The notes under the pieces: model-generated
Database searches by the model: none
Told to the model about the DNA's origin: nothing
Seen by the model: only the letters and a program-made list of their open reading frames with translations
From: Promicromonosporaceae bacterium
GTDB taxonomy: Bacteria; Actinomycetota; Actinomycetes; Actinomycetales; Cellulomonadaceae
Assembly (NCBI GenBank): GCA_009782865.1
Contig: WRIF01000032.1
Coordinates: forward strand, 1-10,230
DNA length: 10,230 bases
Direction: 5' to 3'
Position numbers and translations under genes: made by a program
In this document: piece after piece, positions 1 to 5,692 of the stretch
Position numbering within the stretch: the first letter of the stretch is position 1
Layout of the letters: every line of letters starts with the position of its first letter

Positions 1-377
1 TCATACTCCGACATGCAGCGGCAGGCGGGGGCTGTCACGCCCTTTCGGTCACGGTTTGGCCACGGCCGCTAACGGTCCGATAACGACGACCAAGCGCCCC
101 TGCCTCGCCCTAGATCGGCCCTACTTGACCAACTCGGCAGACGCCGGGGCGAGGGTTTGAGCGACGCCGGGCCGGGGAAACGCCTCTCGGCGCGTGGCCG
201 CTCGCAGCGGCTGAATATGGAGCCCGGGGGCTTCCACACGACCCGACGTCGCACCCCCACCCTACGCCAAAAATGCGTCGCGCATAAGTCGAGTCGCTGA
301 ACGTGGCCAGGCTGGCCGCCCGTCCGCAGCGGGAACTGATCGCACCATCTTCGGGGTGGTGGCGGCCGGGCGTACCG
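1..377. other. Non-coding stretch with several inverted repeats
   Basis: I see no reading frame here that looks like a real gene. The frames that cross it are short, arginine- and proline-rich, and mostly antisense to the gene at 378-839. Several inverted repeats are visible: CCTCGCCC at 103-110 against GGGCGAGG at 147-154 (8 bp, loop about 36); GCCGCT at 197-202 against AGCGGC at 206-211 (loop 3); a roughly 7-bp hairpin with one G-T pair around 215-232 (GGAGCCC/GGGCTTCC); and ATGCG/CGCAT at 273-285. I recognise no tRNA, rRNA or named RNA family. It may be the 3' region between a gene to the left of the window and the leftward gene at 378-839. Confidence 0.5.
269..285 (-). terminator. Candidate intrinsic terminator of the 378-839 gene
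   Basis: Read on the minus strand, ATGCG-CGA-CGCAT forms a 5-bp stem with a 3-base loop and is followed directly by a run of T (five counting the last stem base). It lies about 90 bases past the stop codon of the leftward gene at 378-839. The stem is short, so the hairpin would be weak. This is a shape-based guess only. Confidence 0.3.
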
Positions 378-839
378 TCAGGCAAGCTGTCCGCGGCGCC
401 AGAGGTGGGCGGCGTGCCGCAACTCCTCTGCCGTCTCCGGGGCACCGTCTCCGAGCAGGGCGGCTCCCTGCTCACACAGTTCGGCCAGGTCTCCCGTGAA
501 CTGCCCGGCAAAAAGATCGTCCAGATCGAAGGCGAAGTCGGTGCCATTGCCGTCGGCCAGGGCCCGCAGTGGCAGGAGGCGCCACAACACGCCCGGCAGG
601 GTGGTGGCGGGGGCGTCGGCCCACAACTCGGCCATTTCGTCTAGCCCGTCGTCGTCGACCAGTTTGGCGACGCGGGCGACGACATCGGCGTCAACCCTTG
701 CCCGTTCGCCGAGCACGACGGCCCGGGCCGTGGCGTGCGCGAGATCGTCACGCAGTTCGGGATCGCCGGGATTGGGAATCTCTACGGCCTCGTCCCAGTC
801 GAGTTGGGCCGGGCGGCGAAAGTGCATCTGCGAACTCAT
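378..839 (-). CDS. Conserved-looking acidic protein of unknown function (153 aa)
   Basis: I do not recognise the family. The protein is strongly acidic, with many Asp/Glu, and appears all-helical and soluble, with no signal peptide or membrane segment. Visible landmarks are an N-terminal MSSQMHFRRPAQLDWDE, a TLPGVLWRLLPLRAL stretch around residues 79-93 and a C-terminal AEELRHAAHLWRR. High GC in third codon positions supports coding. The start is ATG at 839; a second in-frame ATG four codons later (827) is an alternative. GAGG ends only one base before the first ATG, which is too close for a normal ribosome site, and a -10-like CATAAT sits so close that the transcript could be leaderless. It is read in the same direction as the aldo/keto reductase but is separated from it by 151 bases carrying the parS-like pair, so it probably has its own promoter. 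A role linked to ParB or the nucleoid cannot be argued from sequence. Confidence 0.7.
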   Translation of the reverse strand: MSSQMHFRRPAQLDWDEAVEIPNPGDPELRDDLAHATARAVVLGERARVDADVVARVAKLVDDDGLDEMAELWADAPATTLPGVLWRLLPLRALADGNGTDFAFDLDDLFAGQFTGDLAELCEQGAALLGDGAPETAEELRHAAHLWRRGQLA

Positions 840-844
840 GCCTC

Positions 845-874
845 ATTATGGGCACGTTCCACCGGTTCCCACAA
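845..874 (-). promoter_or_regulatory. Candidate promoter for the 378-839 gene
   Basis: On the minus strand TTGTGG (874 to 869) is followed after 18 bases by CATAAT (850 to 845). These resemble -35 and -10 boxes of the main sigma factor. Initiation about 6-7 bases downstream would fall at or next to the ATG at 839, which would explain the lack of a properly spaced ribosome site (leaderless mRNA, common in actinobacteria). The nearest parS-like site lies just upstream, at 884-899. Confidence 0.35.
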
Positions 875-883
875 CGCCAGTCA

Positions 884-899
884 CTTTTCACGTGAAACG
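884..899. other. parS: parS-like ParB-binding site 1
   Basis: The core TTTTCACGTGAAAC (885-898) is a near-perfect palindrome centred on CACGTG (889-894). Against the known bacterial parS consensus TGTTTCACGTGAAACA it matches 13 of 16 positions over 884-899. ParB binds such sites, spreads along DNA and, with ParA and SMC, drives origin segregation. The site is intergenic and has a second copy 22 bp away. CACGTG occurs nowhere else that I noticed in the window. Confidence 0.75.
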
Positions 900-905
900 C
901 ACCCG

Positions 906-921
906 GTTTTCACGTGAAACA
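906..921. other. parS: parS-like ParB-binding site 2
   Basis: GTTTTCACGTGAAACA matches 14 of 16 positions of the parS consensus TGTTTCACGTGAAACA; the palindromic core CACGTG is at 911-916. Its 14-bp core is identical to that of site 1, including the departure from consensus (T for G at the first position of GTTTCACGTGAAAC). The centres are 22 bp apart, about two helical turns, so two ParB dimers would sit on the same face of the DNA. Chromosomal parS sites in actinobacteria normally cluster near oriC. Confidence 0.8.
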
Positions 922-942
922 CGGCGGTCGAAGGCGGGGGAG

Positions 943-978
943 GCCAGTGACCTGCACAAACCCGCCGTCACAACTGGC
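943..978 (-). terminator. Candidate hairpin terminator after the aldo/keto reductase
   Basis: GCCAGTGAC (943-951) can pair with GTCAC (967-971) and TGGC (975-978), giving 9 bp interrupted by a 3-base bulge with a 15-base loop. It begins 12 bases past the reductase stop codon on the minus strand. No T-run follows, so it would be an atypical terminator of the kind often proposed in GC-rich actinobacteria. It would separate the pat-reductase operon from the gene at 378-839. Confidence 0.35.
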
Positions 979-990
979 AGGATCGGGCGC

Positions 991-1830
991 TCAGCGGTCC
1001 AGGCGATCCTCCAGGTCGGGGTGGGTGCCGGAGCGTTGATCGCGGTCGAGCGCGGTGATCTGCCCCATCTCCTGGGGGGTGAGTTCGAAGTCGAAGACGT
1101 CCGCGTTTTGCGCCAGGCGTTCGGGATGCGAGCTCTTGGGGAACACCACGAACCCCTGCTGGAGGTGCCAGCGCAGCGCCACCTGGGCCGGTGACTTGCC
1201 GTGGGTCGCGGCGATGGCTGCCAGCCTGGGGTCGCCCAGCACGGCCGCGCGACCCAGGGGGGACCAGGCCTCGGTGACAATTCCTCGCGCCTGGTTGTAG
1301 GCGGTGACCTCGGCGTTTACAAAGTAGGGGTTGACCTCGACCTGGTTGACCGCCGGGGTGATGGTTCCGGTTTCGGCCAGCGTCTCCAGGTGGGCGGGCT
1401 GGAAGTTGGAGACCCCGATTGCCCGGGCGCGGCCACTGGCGTAGATCTCCTCCAGGGCGCCCCACGCCTCCGAGTAGAGGCCGTACATTGGCAGGGGCCA
1501 GTGGATCAGGTAGAGGTCAACGTAGTCGGTACCGAGCTCCTGCAACGAACGCTCAAAGGCGGCGAGCGCGTCGTCATGCCGGTGATAGGCGTTGTTGAGC
1601 TTGGTGGTCAGGAATATCTCCTCGCGCGACAGGCCGGAGTCGGAGATTCCCTGGCCCACCTCGCGCTCGTTGCGATACATCGCCGCGGTGTCGATGTGGC
1701 GATAGCCGAGTTCCAGGGCCTGGCGCACCAGCGCGCGCCCTTGGGCCGCCTCCACCTTGTAGGTGCCGAGGCCGAGTTGGGGAATCTCTACGCCGTTGTT
1801 GAGGGGAATCTGGGGGACCTTGAGGCTCAT
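991..1830 (-). CDS. Aldo/keto reductase (AKR, 2,5-diketo-D-gluconate reductase-like)
   Basis: A 279-residue NADPH-dependent carbonyl reductase of the aldo/keto reductase superfamily, a single cytoplasmic TIM barrel. The family's catalytic tetrad is visible as Asp47 and Tyr52 (GYRHIDTAAMY), Lys77 (TTKLNN) and His110 (LYLIHWP). The GVSNF motif is at 139-143 and the NQVEVNPY stretch at 162-169. The cofactor segment FPKSSHPERLAQN (230-242) provides the Lys-Ser and Arg expected for the 2'-phosphate of NADPH. Length is normal for prokaryotic members such as DkgA/DkgB or YvgN, which reduce methylglyoxal and other aldehydes; the true substrate cannot be told. The start is fixed: a stop codon in the same frame lies one codon upstream of ATG 1830. 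The ATG overlaps the stop of the upstream aminotransferase (ATGA), implying translational coupling, which may compensate for the poorly spaced GAGG one base before the ATG. Confidence 0.93.
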   Translation of the reverse strand: MSLKVPQIPLNNGVEIPQLGLGTYKVEAAQGRALVRQALELGYRHIDTAAMYRNEREVGQGISDSGLSREEIFLTTKLNNAYHRHDDALAAFERSLQELGTDYVDLYLIHWPLPMYGLYSEAWGALEEIYASGRARAIGVSNFQPAHLETLAETGTITPAVNQVEVNPYFVNAEVTAYNQARGIVTEAWSPLGRAAVLGDPRLAAIAATHGKSPAQVALRWHLQQGFVVFPKSSHPERLAQNADVFDFELTPQEMGQITALDRDQRSGTHPDLEDRLDR

Positions 1831-3233
1831 GCCTCAATTGTGCCCGGACGCGGCGGCGTTCGCCTCCACCGGGCGGCGAGGTTGAGCAGGGCATCGCCTG
1901 CCTCCGGCTCGCCAATCGAGACGCGGATGCCTTCACCGGCAAAGGGGCGCACCAAGATGCCGGCCGCTCGCGCCTCGGCGGCGGCCTCGGCGGCGGCCTC
2001 GCCAAGCGGGAACCAGACAAAGTTGGCCTGCGTGTCTGGCAGGCTCCACCCCTGCTCGCGCAGGGCGCCGGTCACCCGCTCGCGCTCGGCGATGAGCGCG
2101 GACACGCGAGCCCACAACTCCTCCTGGGCGGGCGCAGCGAGGGAGGCGAGCGCCGCCTCCTGCGAGACGCCCGTCACACCAAACGGGGTGGCCACCGCGC
2201 GGACGGCGGCCGCCACCTCCGGTACCGCCACGCAGTACCCCACGCGCAGGCCGGCCAGGCCATACGCCTTTGACAGCGTCCGGAGGATGACCAGGTTGGG
2301 GCGGCGCGCCAGCGTAGCGGGCAGCCCGCCCACCGCCTCGTCACAATCCGCCTCATCGGCCTCGCCGCGGGCCGGGGCGCGGGGCTCGGGGGTGGGGCCA
2401 GCCGGAGACCAGGCGGTGGGCTCGGCCACGAACTCCAGGTAGGCCTCGTCAAACACCACCAAGACGTGGGGCGGAACGGCCGCGAGGAAGGCCTCGAACT
2501 CCCGCCTGGCGACGGTGGGACCGGTGGGATTGTTGGGCGAGCAGACCAACACCATTCGCGTCCGGGGGGTGATCGCGGCGAGCATGGCCGGGAGGTCGTG
2601 CCGCCCATCTGGCAGGAGAGGCACTCGCACCTGCCTGCCGCCGGCAATATCGACGGCAATCGGGTACGCCTCGAACGAACGCCAGGCGAACACCACCTCA
2701 TCGCCTCGGCCCGCCTCAACGTAGGCGGAGAGCAGGTGGGCGAGGACGGCCACCGAACCGTTGCCGACCACCAGGCAGGAGGCATCCACCCCTGCATGTG
2801 CCGCGAGCGCCGCTGCCACGTCGGTGGCGTACATGTCCGGGTAGCGGTTGAGCGATTCGGCCGCCCGGGCGACGGCCTCCAGGACGCTGGGCAGGGGCGG
2901 GTAGGGGTTCTCGTTCGAGGACAGCTTCCACAGTCGCTGACCTGGGTCGGGGCGCGCTCCTGGAACGTAGGGGGGCAGGGCGGCGACCGCCGGGCGCGGG
3001 CCGCCGGGCCGGGCGCCATCCCCGGCGGCACGGCGAGCGCCTTCCCCAGCACCGTCTCGAGCGCCGCCCCCAGCTCTGCCCCCAGCGGTGTCGGGAGCGC
3101 TGCCTCGGACGCCTTCTCGGGCGCGCTCTCGAGCGCCGTCTCGGGCGCCCTCTTGGCTGCCGCGCTCCGCCTGGTCGGGGCGGGCCTCCCCCTTGGCGTC
3201 GTCGCGGAAACTGGAAGCCATGGCGCCGATCAT
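1827..3233 (-). CDS. pat: Phenylalanine/histidinol-phosphate-type aminotransferase (HisC2/Pat family) with extra low-complexity segments
   Basis: A pyridoxal-phosphate aminotransferase, fold type I, closest in motifs to the actinobacterial HisC2/Pat group that transaminates aromatic 2-oxo acids or histidinol phosphate. The conserved core starts near residue 80: LPPYVPG (86-92), KLSSNENPYPPLP (103-115), the RSFEAYP stretch (185-191), SPNNPTG (232-238), FDEAY (261-265) and SKAYGLAGLRVGY (321-333) with PLP lysine Lys322. RVSIG near 437 carries the carboxylate-binding arginine. At 468 residues it is about 100 longer than the usual 350-370. The excess is an Ala/Gly/Arg/Glu-rich N-terminus (about 1-79) and an insert between FDEAYLEFV and LPATL (about 270-304). 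From residue 6 to 85 no codon can serve as a start (Val42 and Val83 are GTC, Leu86 is CTG), so the extension is genuine unless the sequence is in error. The start is ATG 3233 or 3221; neither has a clear ribosome site. It is first in an operon with the reductase. Confidence 0.9.
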   Translation of the reverse strand: MIGAMASSFRDDAKGEARPDQAERGSQEGARDGARERAREGVRGSAPDTAGGRAGGGARDGAGEGARRAAGDGARPGGPRPAVAALPPYVPGARPDPGQRLWKLSSNENPYPPLPSVLEAVARAAESLNRYPDMYATDVAAALAAHAGVDASCLVVGNGSVAVLAHLLSAYVEAGRGDEVVFAWRSFEAYPIAVDIAGGRQVRVPLLPDGRHDLPAMLAAITPRTRMVLVCSPNNPTGPTVARREFEAFLAAVPPHVLVVFDEAYLEFVAEPTAWSPAGPTPEPRAPARGEADEADCDEAVGGLPATLARRPNLVILRTLSKAYGLAGLRVGYCVAVPEVAAAVRAVATPFGVTGVSQEAALASLAAPAQEELWARVSALIAERERVTGALREQGWSLPDTQANFVWFPLGEAAAEAAAEARAAGILVRPFAGEGIRVSIGEPEAGDALLNLAARWRRTPPRPGTIEA

Positions 3234-3282
3234 GCCCGCAATGTTGCCATGGAACCGGTGGTGTCCGTGTCAGGATTCACCC

Positions 3283-3705
3283 ATGTACTTCGTGATCCGC
3301 GTAATCGTGACGGCCGTCGCGCTGTGGCTGACCCAGTGGTTGATGGGCAGGGTCGAGATTGTCAGCGACGGCTCCACCTGGGACGTCATTCTCGCGGTTC
3401 TGGTCTTGGCGCTGCTGCTTAACCTGGTGCACTCGATCATCAAGCCGCTGGTCAAGGCGCTGGCCTGGCCACTGTATCTGCTGACGCTCGGGCTGTTCTC
3501 CCTGGTGGTCAACGCGCTGATGCTGTGGCTGGTCACCTGGGTGACCGGGCCGACCGGCTGGTTCTCCGGCCTGCCGTGGGCGCTGGAGATCAACGGCGGG
3601 TTCTGGAGTTACGTGCTGGTCGCGCTGGTGCTGGCGTTCCTGCAGGCGGTGGTCGGAGTGTTTGCCCCGAGCCGTCGCCGCTCAAGCGTCGTGGTGGTCC
3701 GCTAG
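3283..3705 (+). CDS. Four-helix membrane protein, phage holin superfamily IV (mycobacterial-type)
   Basis: A 140-residue integral membrane protein with four predicted membrane segments at about 2-20, 33-53, 59-86 and 107-128, and a basic tail ending SRRRSSVVVVR. The order, the NLVHSIIKPLVK stretch after helix 2 and the LYLLTLGLFSLVVNALML helix match the phage_holin_4_2 family, widespread in bacterial chromosomes and of unknown function despite the name. I chose ATG 3283: AGGA at 3272-3275 is 7 bases upstream and the hydrophobic first helix begins at once. The same frame is open back to 3088, but that part is an antisense shadow of the aminotransferase's repetitive N-terminus. It is divergent from the aminotransferase, with only 49 bases between the start codons for two promoters. 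No phage genes are nearby, so this is not evidence for a prophage. Confidence 0.88.
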   Translation: MYFVIRVIVTAVALWLTQWLMGRVEIVSDGSTWDVILAVLVLALLLNLVHSIIKPLVKALAWPLYLLTLGLFSLVVNALMLWLVTWVTGPTGWFSGLPWALEINGGFWSYVLVALVLAFLQAVVGVFAPSRRRSSVVVVR

Positions 3706-3716
3706 CCGGGACGGCG

Positions 3717-3742
3717 GCGCGCTGGTCGGGAAGGTCGCGCGC
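3717..3742. terminator. Weak candidate bidirectional hairpin between convergent genes
   Basis: The 36 bases between the convergent stop codons contain GCGCGC at 3717-3722 and again at 3737-3742. The element is self-complementary, so the two copies can pair (6 bp, loop 14), and they also read as a direct repeat GCGCGCT-G. No T-run is present. It is the only structure available for terminating either gene here. Confidence 0.22.
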
Positions 3743-5322
3743 TAGTCAGAATCGCGTCGCGCGGTGGCATAGAAGGTGGTCTCGGCCCTCTCGCCCTGCA
3801 TCACCTCCTCGATTCGCTCCGTCACCTGCCGCACGGCCTGGTTATCGCTGGCCCTGGCCGCAGCCAGGGTGCGCAGGTGGGTGTCGATCCCGTGGGCGGC
3901 CCCCAGGCTGCCCACGGCGGCCAGGTCTGCCAGGTCGGGCGAGTCTATGAGCGAGCGGGTGACGGTCACCCGGTCGACGCTTTGCGGGTTTCCCCGCGCC
4001 GGCAACCCATCGAGGGCAGAGACCATGTCCTCGGCATTCTCAAGGTGCAGTACCGGAATGCCGGCGGGGATGACGAAGGTGGCGGTGGGCGAACCCGCGG
4101 TGACCACCCCGCCGAGGGTGTAGCGCTCTGCGAACCACGGGGTGGCGGCGGCCGCCGCCGCCGTGATTCCGCCCAGGGAGTGCCCCAGCAACACCACCGG
4201 TTCGGCCTTGGCCACCCCAGCCTGGGCGAGCGCCCCGTCAAGGGCGAGCAGCATCTCGGCCGACCCGTGGGCCATCAGCTGCAGGTCGCTGAGCCCATCG
4301 AACACATGCTCTCCCATCAACGCGGACTGAGTGCCGGGAAGCAGCACGTTCCAAGAGACGGAGCCGTCGGCATGTGCCACCCGCTGGACCGCGAGCGTGC
4401 CCGGGGGAACCCCGGCCCGCGCCTCGGGCGCCCCGCTGCCGGTGAGCGACGGCAGGCGAGCCAGCGCCGCGTCGATGGAGCCGTCGTACTCCGCATCCCA
4501 GTCTCCCCCTGGACCGGCTCCACCCAGGCCTACTCCCCCTAAGCCAATTTCTCTTGGGCCGGTCGGGAACACGGGGTGGACGTCGACACCGGCCGCGCCC
4601 GTGATTGCCAGCGCGCCGCGCGAGAGCACCCTTGCCGCTCCGGTGACGGAAAGATCGCCCCCGACAAACGGCAGGAAGGCCAGGGAGAGGCCGAGCCCGA
4701 GGTCGCCGACTAACTCGTCGTAGCAGTTCGCCACCGCGGCGCTGAGGCGTCGTGCCCAACCCGAACCGGCGAAGGCCCAACTCACCAGGCCCAGCAGGGC
4801 CACGTTCCGCTTTTGCCGATGACAGATGAAGGATTGGAGGAAGCCCTCGGTCTCGGAGTAGATGCTGGCCGCCTGCAGCAGCCGCCGCCGCCAGAGGTCG
4901 GCCAGGTCTGCACTGGCGCGCAGCATCCCCGCCAGCGCCGACGCCCTCTCCGCCCATGCCCGCAGCAAACTCGGCCGCGCGGCGATCCCCGGACAGACCG
5001 GCGCCAGGGTCACGGTCTCTCGCCTGGCGATGCCCGCCGTGACCGAAAGCGGAGCTGGCTGCCAGGACCTTCGCCTGGCCGCGCCGGCCGCCGCCGCCAA
5101 CCGGCAGGAGGCCAGGCGCAGATCGGTGATCCCGGCCGCCAGGCGTGCGGCGGCGCCCAGGATCGCCGCGACCTCCACCTCGCTCGGACGGGCGCCGCCA
5201 TAGACTCGAATGGCGTCAGAGGCATCGGGGTGGCCGGGGTAGTCGGAGGAACCTGGGTGGCCGGAGGAACCGGGGTGGCCGGGGTGGTCGGGGTGGTCGG
5301 GGTGGTCGGGGTGGTCGGTCAC
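3742..5322 (-). CDS. Alpha/beta-hydrolase (lipase class 3-like) with helical N-terminal half; possible type VII secretion effector
   Basis: A 526-residue protein. Residues 1-36 are a repeat of DHP/GHP and GSS units. About 45-170 is Ala/Leu-rich and helical, ending in YSETE (155-159), which fits the YxxxD/E motif of type VII secretion substrates. About 174-245 is hydrophobic and 256-275 glycine-rich. The C-terminal 210 residues form a hydrolase domain: SWNVLLPGTQ (322-331), the nucleophile elbow GHSLGG (380-385, Ser382), NAEDMV with a likely catalytic Asp432, and a likely catalytic His482 (GIDTHL) or His477. The start is GTG 5322, overlapping the upstream stop as GTGA; the frame is open for 78 more codons upstream, but those are antiparallel to a better-coding frame. 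There is no classical signal peptide. The family suggests ester or lipid hydrolysis; the substrate and export are inference. It could instead be a cytosolic hydrolase. Confidence 0.82.
   Translation of the reverse strand: MTDHPDHPDHPDHPGHPGSSGHPGSSDYPGHPDASDAIRVYGGARPSEVEVAAILGAAARLAAGITDLRLASCRLAAAAGAARRRSWQPAPLSVTAGIARRETVTLAPVCPGIAARPSLLRAWAERASALAGMLRASADLADLWRRRLLQAASIYSETEGFLQSFICHRQKRNVALLGLVSWAFAGSGWARRLSAAVANCYDELVGDLGLGLSLAFLPFVGGDLSVTGAARVLSRGALAITGAAGVDVHPVFPTGPREIGLGGVGLGGAGPGGDWDAEYDGSIDAALARLPSLTGSGAPEARAGVPPGTLAVQRVAHADGSVSWNVLLPGTQSALMGEHVFDGLSDLQLMAHGSAEMLLALDGALAQAGVAKAEPVVLLGHSLGGITAAAAAATPWFAERYTLGGVVTAGSPTATFVIPAGIPVLHLENAEDMVSALDGLPARGNPQSVDRVTVTRSLIDSPDLADLAAVGSLGAAHGIDTHLRTLAAARASDNQAVRQVTERIEEVMQGERAETTFYATARRDSD
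5227..5316. repeat. 9-bp and 18-bp in-frame tandem repeats inside the lipase-like gene
   Basis: GGGGTGGTC occurs four times in perfect tandem at 5281-5316, preceded by a one-mismatch copy at 5272-5280. Two imperfect 18-bp units (5236-5253 and 5254-5271) share the core CGGAGGAACC, and another GGGGTGGCC lies at 5227-5235. On the minus strand they encode DHP, GHP and GSS-containing units immediately after the start codon. All units are multiples of three, so copy-number change would alter protein length but not the reading frame. Confidence 0.9.
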
Positions 5323-5549
5323 TGTAGCGCCTCGATCCGCCACAGGCTCTCCCGCAGGGCGGCAAGCTGATCCGTCGCCCTCACCTCCTGTTCTCCCAAC
5401 TCCGCCAGGCGCTCTCGGAAGGTGTCGGCCGCCACCGATTGCCAGGTGAGGCCCTGCGCCTCCCGCAACCTGCTGGCCCAACCCACCAGGTTCGCGGCGG
5501 CCGAGGCGAGCATGATGAAGGGGTCGTCTAGCCCCGGCTCGATCTGCAC
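5319..5549 (-). CDS. Small WXG100-like (ESAT-6-type) helical protein, 76 aa
   Basis: A short all-helical protein: helix about 10-32, a turn containing W36-Q-S38, then helix about 39-75. The WQSVAADTF stretch matches the WxG-x-A-A-x-x-F pattern of WXG100 proteins except that Ser replaces Gly, and the helix-turn-helix layout also fits. WXG100 proteins are small dimeric substrates or chaperone-like partners of type VII secretion. At 76 residues it is shorter than the usual 90-100. The start is GTG 5549 with a textbook AGGAGG six bases upstream. It ends in a GTGA overlap with the lipase-like gene, so the two are probably made in linked amounts and may bind each other. No secretion ATPase or membrane component lies in the window. 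The family call rests on pattern only; another small helical protein is possible. Confidence 0.78.
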   Translation of the reverse strand: MQIEPGLDDPFIMLASAAANLVGWASRLREAQGLTWQSVAADTFRERLAELGEQEVRATDQLAALRESLWRIEALQ

Positions 5550-5555
5550 CTGACA

Positions 5556-5561
5556 CCTCCT
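5556..5561 (-). promoter_or_regulatory. Strong Shine-Dalgarno site that fixes the GTG start of the WXG100-like gene
   Basis: On the minus strand TAGGAGGTG precedes GTG 5549, with AGGAGG six bases from the start codon. This is the best ribosome site in the window and argues that translation of the operon begins here, not at the in-frame start at 5556 of the longer overlapping frame. Confidence 0.85.
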
Positions 5562-5650
5562 AAGGGATCGCTGCCCTCAACGTAACCCCGTGTCGCTCGC
5601 TGAGAAAAGGGGCGGTTTGCCCGGCTGTGAACGTGCCGCAGCCATCGGGC

Positions 5651-5659
5651 TGTGGATAA
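5651..5659 (-). promoter_or_regulatory. Perfect DnaA-box sequence upstream of purB
   Basis: TGTGGATAA on the plus strand is TTATCCACA on the minus strand, the exact DnaA-box consensus. It lies in the 143-base gap between the divergent WXG100-like operon and purB, 33 bases before the purB start. I see only one such box, so it is not an origin by itself; it might titrate DnaA or regulate purB. A 9-base match in 10 kb can occur by chance, though less often in GC-rich DNA. Confidence 0.45.
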
Positions 5660-5692
5660 CCATCACCGCGCGGGCCGTGGGAGAATCTGCCC

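Noticed and set aside
1..72. Possible 3' tail of a plus-strand gene entering from the left (frame 1, stop TAA at 70-72)
   Set aside because: Only 23 codons with fairly high third-position GC; too short to support a call.
110..547. 145-codon minus-strand frame crossing the 378-839 gene
   Set aside because: Ser/Pro/Arg-rich, no coherent fold; overlaps the better-coding 378-839 frame on the same strand.
1201..2442. 413-codon plus-strand open frame
   Set aside because: Antisense to the aldo/keto reductase and aminotransferase, both with clear catalytic motifs. Long antisense frames are expected at this GC content.
3088..3282. Longer start for the holin-family gene at 3088
   Set aside because: The extra 65 residues are antisense to the aminotransferase N-terminus, have no membrane or signal character, and ATG 3283 has its own AGGA and starts right at the first membrane helix.
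3283..3705. Prophage or lysis cassette because of the holin-family protein
   Set aside because: No endolysin, integrase or structural phage gene is nearby; this family is common in bacterial chromosomes.
5227..5316. CRISPR-like array
   Set aside because: Units are 9 or 18 bp with no spacers and are in frame inside a gene; the same applies to 9691-9717.
5323..5556. Extending the lipase-like gene 78 codons upstream to a start at 5556
   Set aside because: That stretch is Gly/Arg/Pro-rich shadow sequence over the WXG100-like frame, which has the perfect AGGAGG and a family-like protein. GTG 5322 gives a classic 4-bp overlap.
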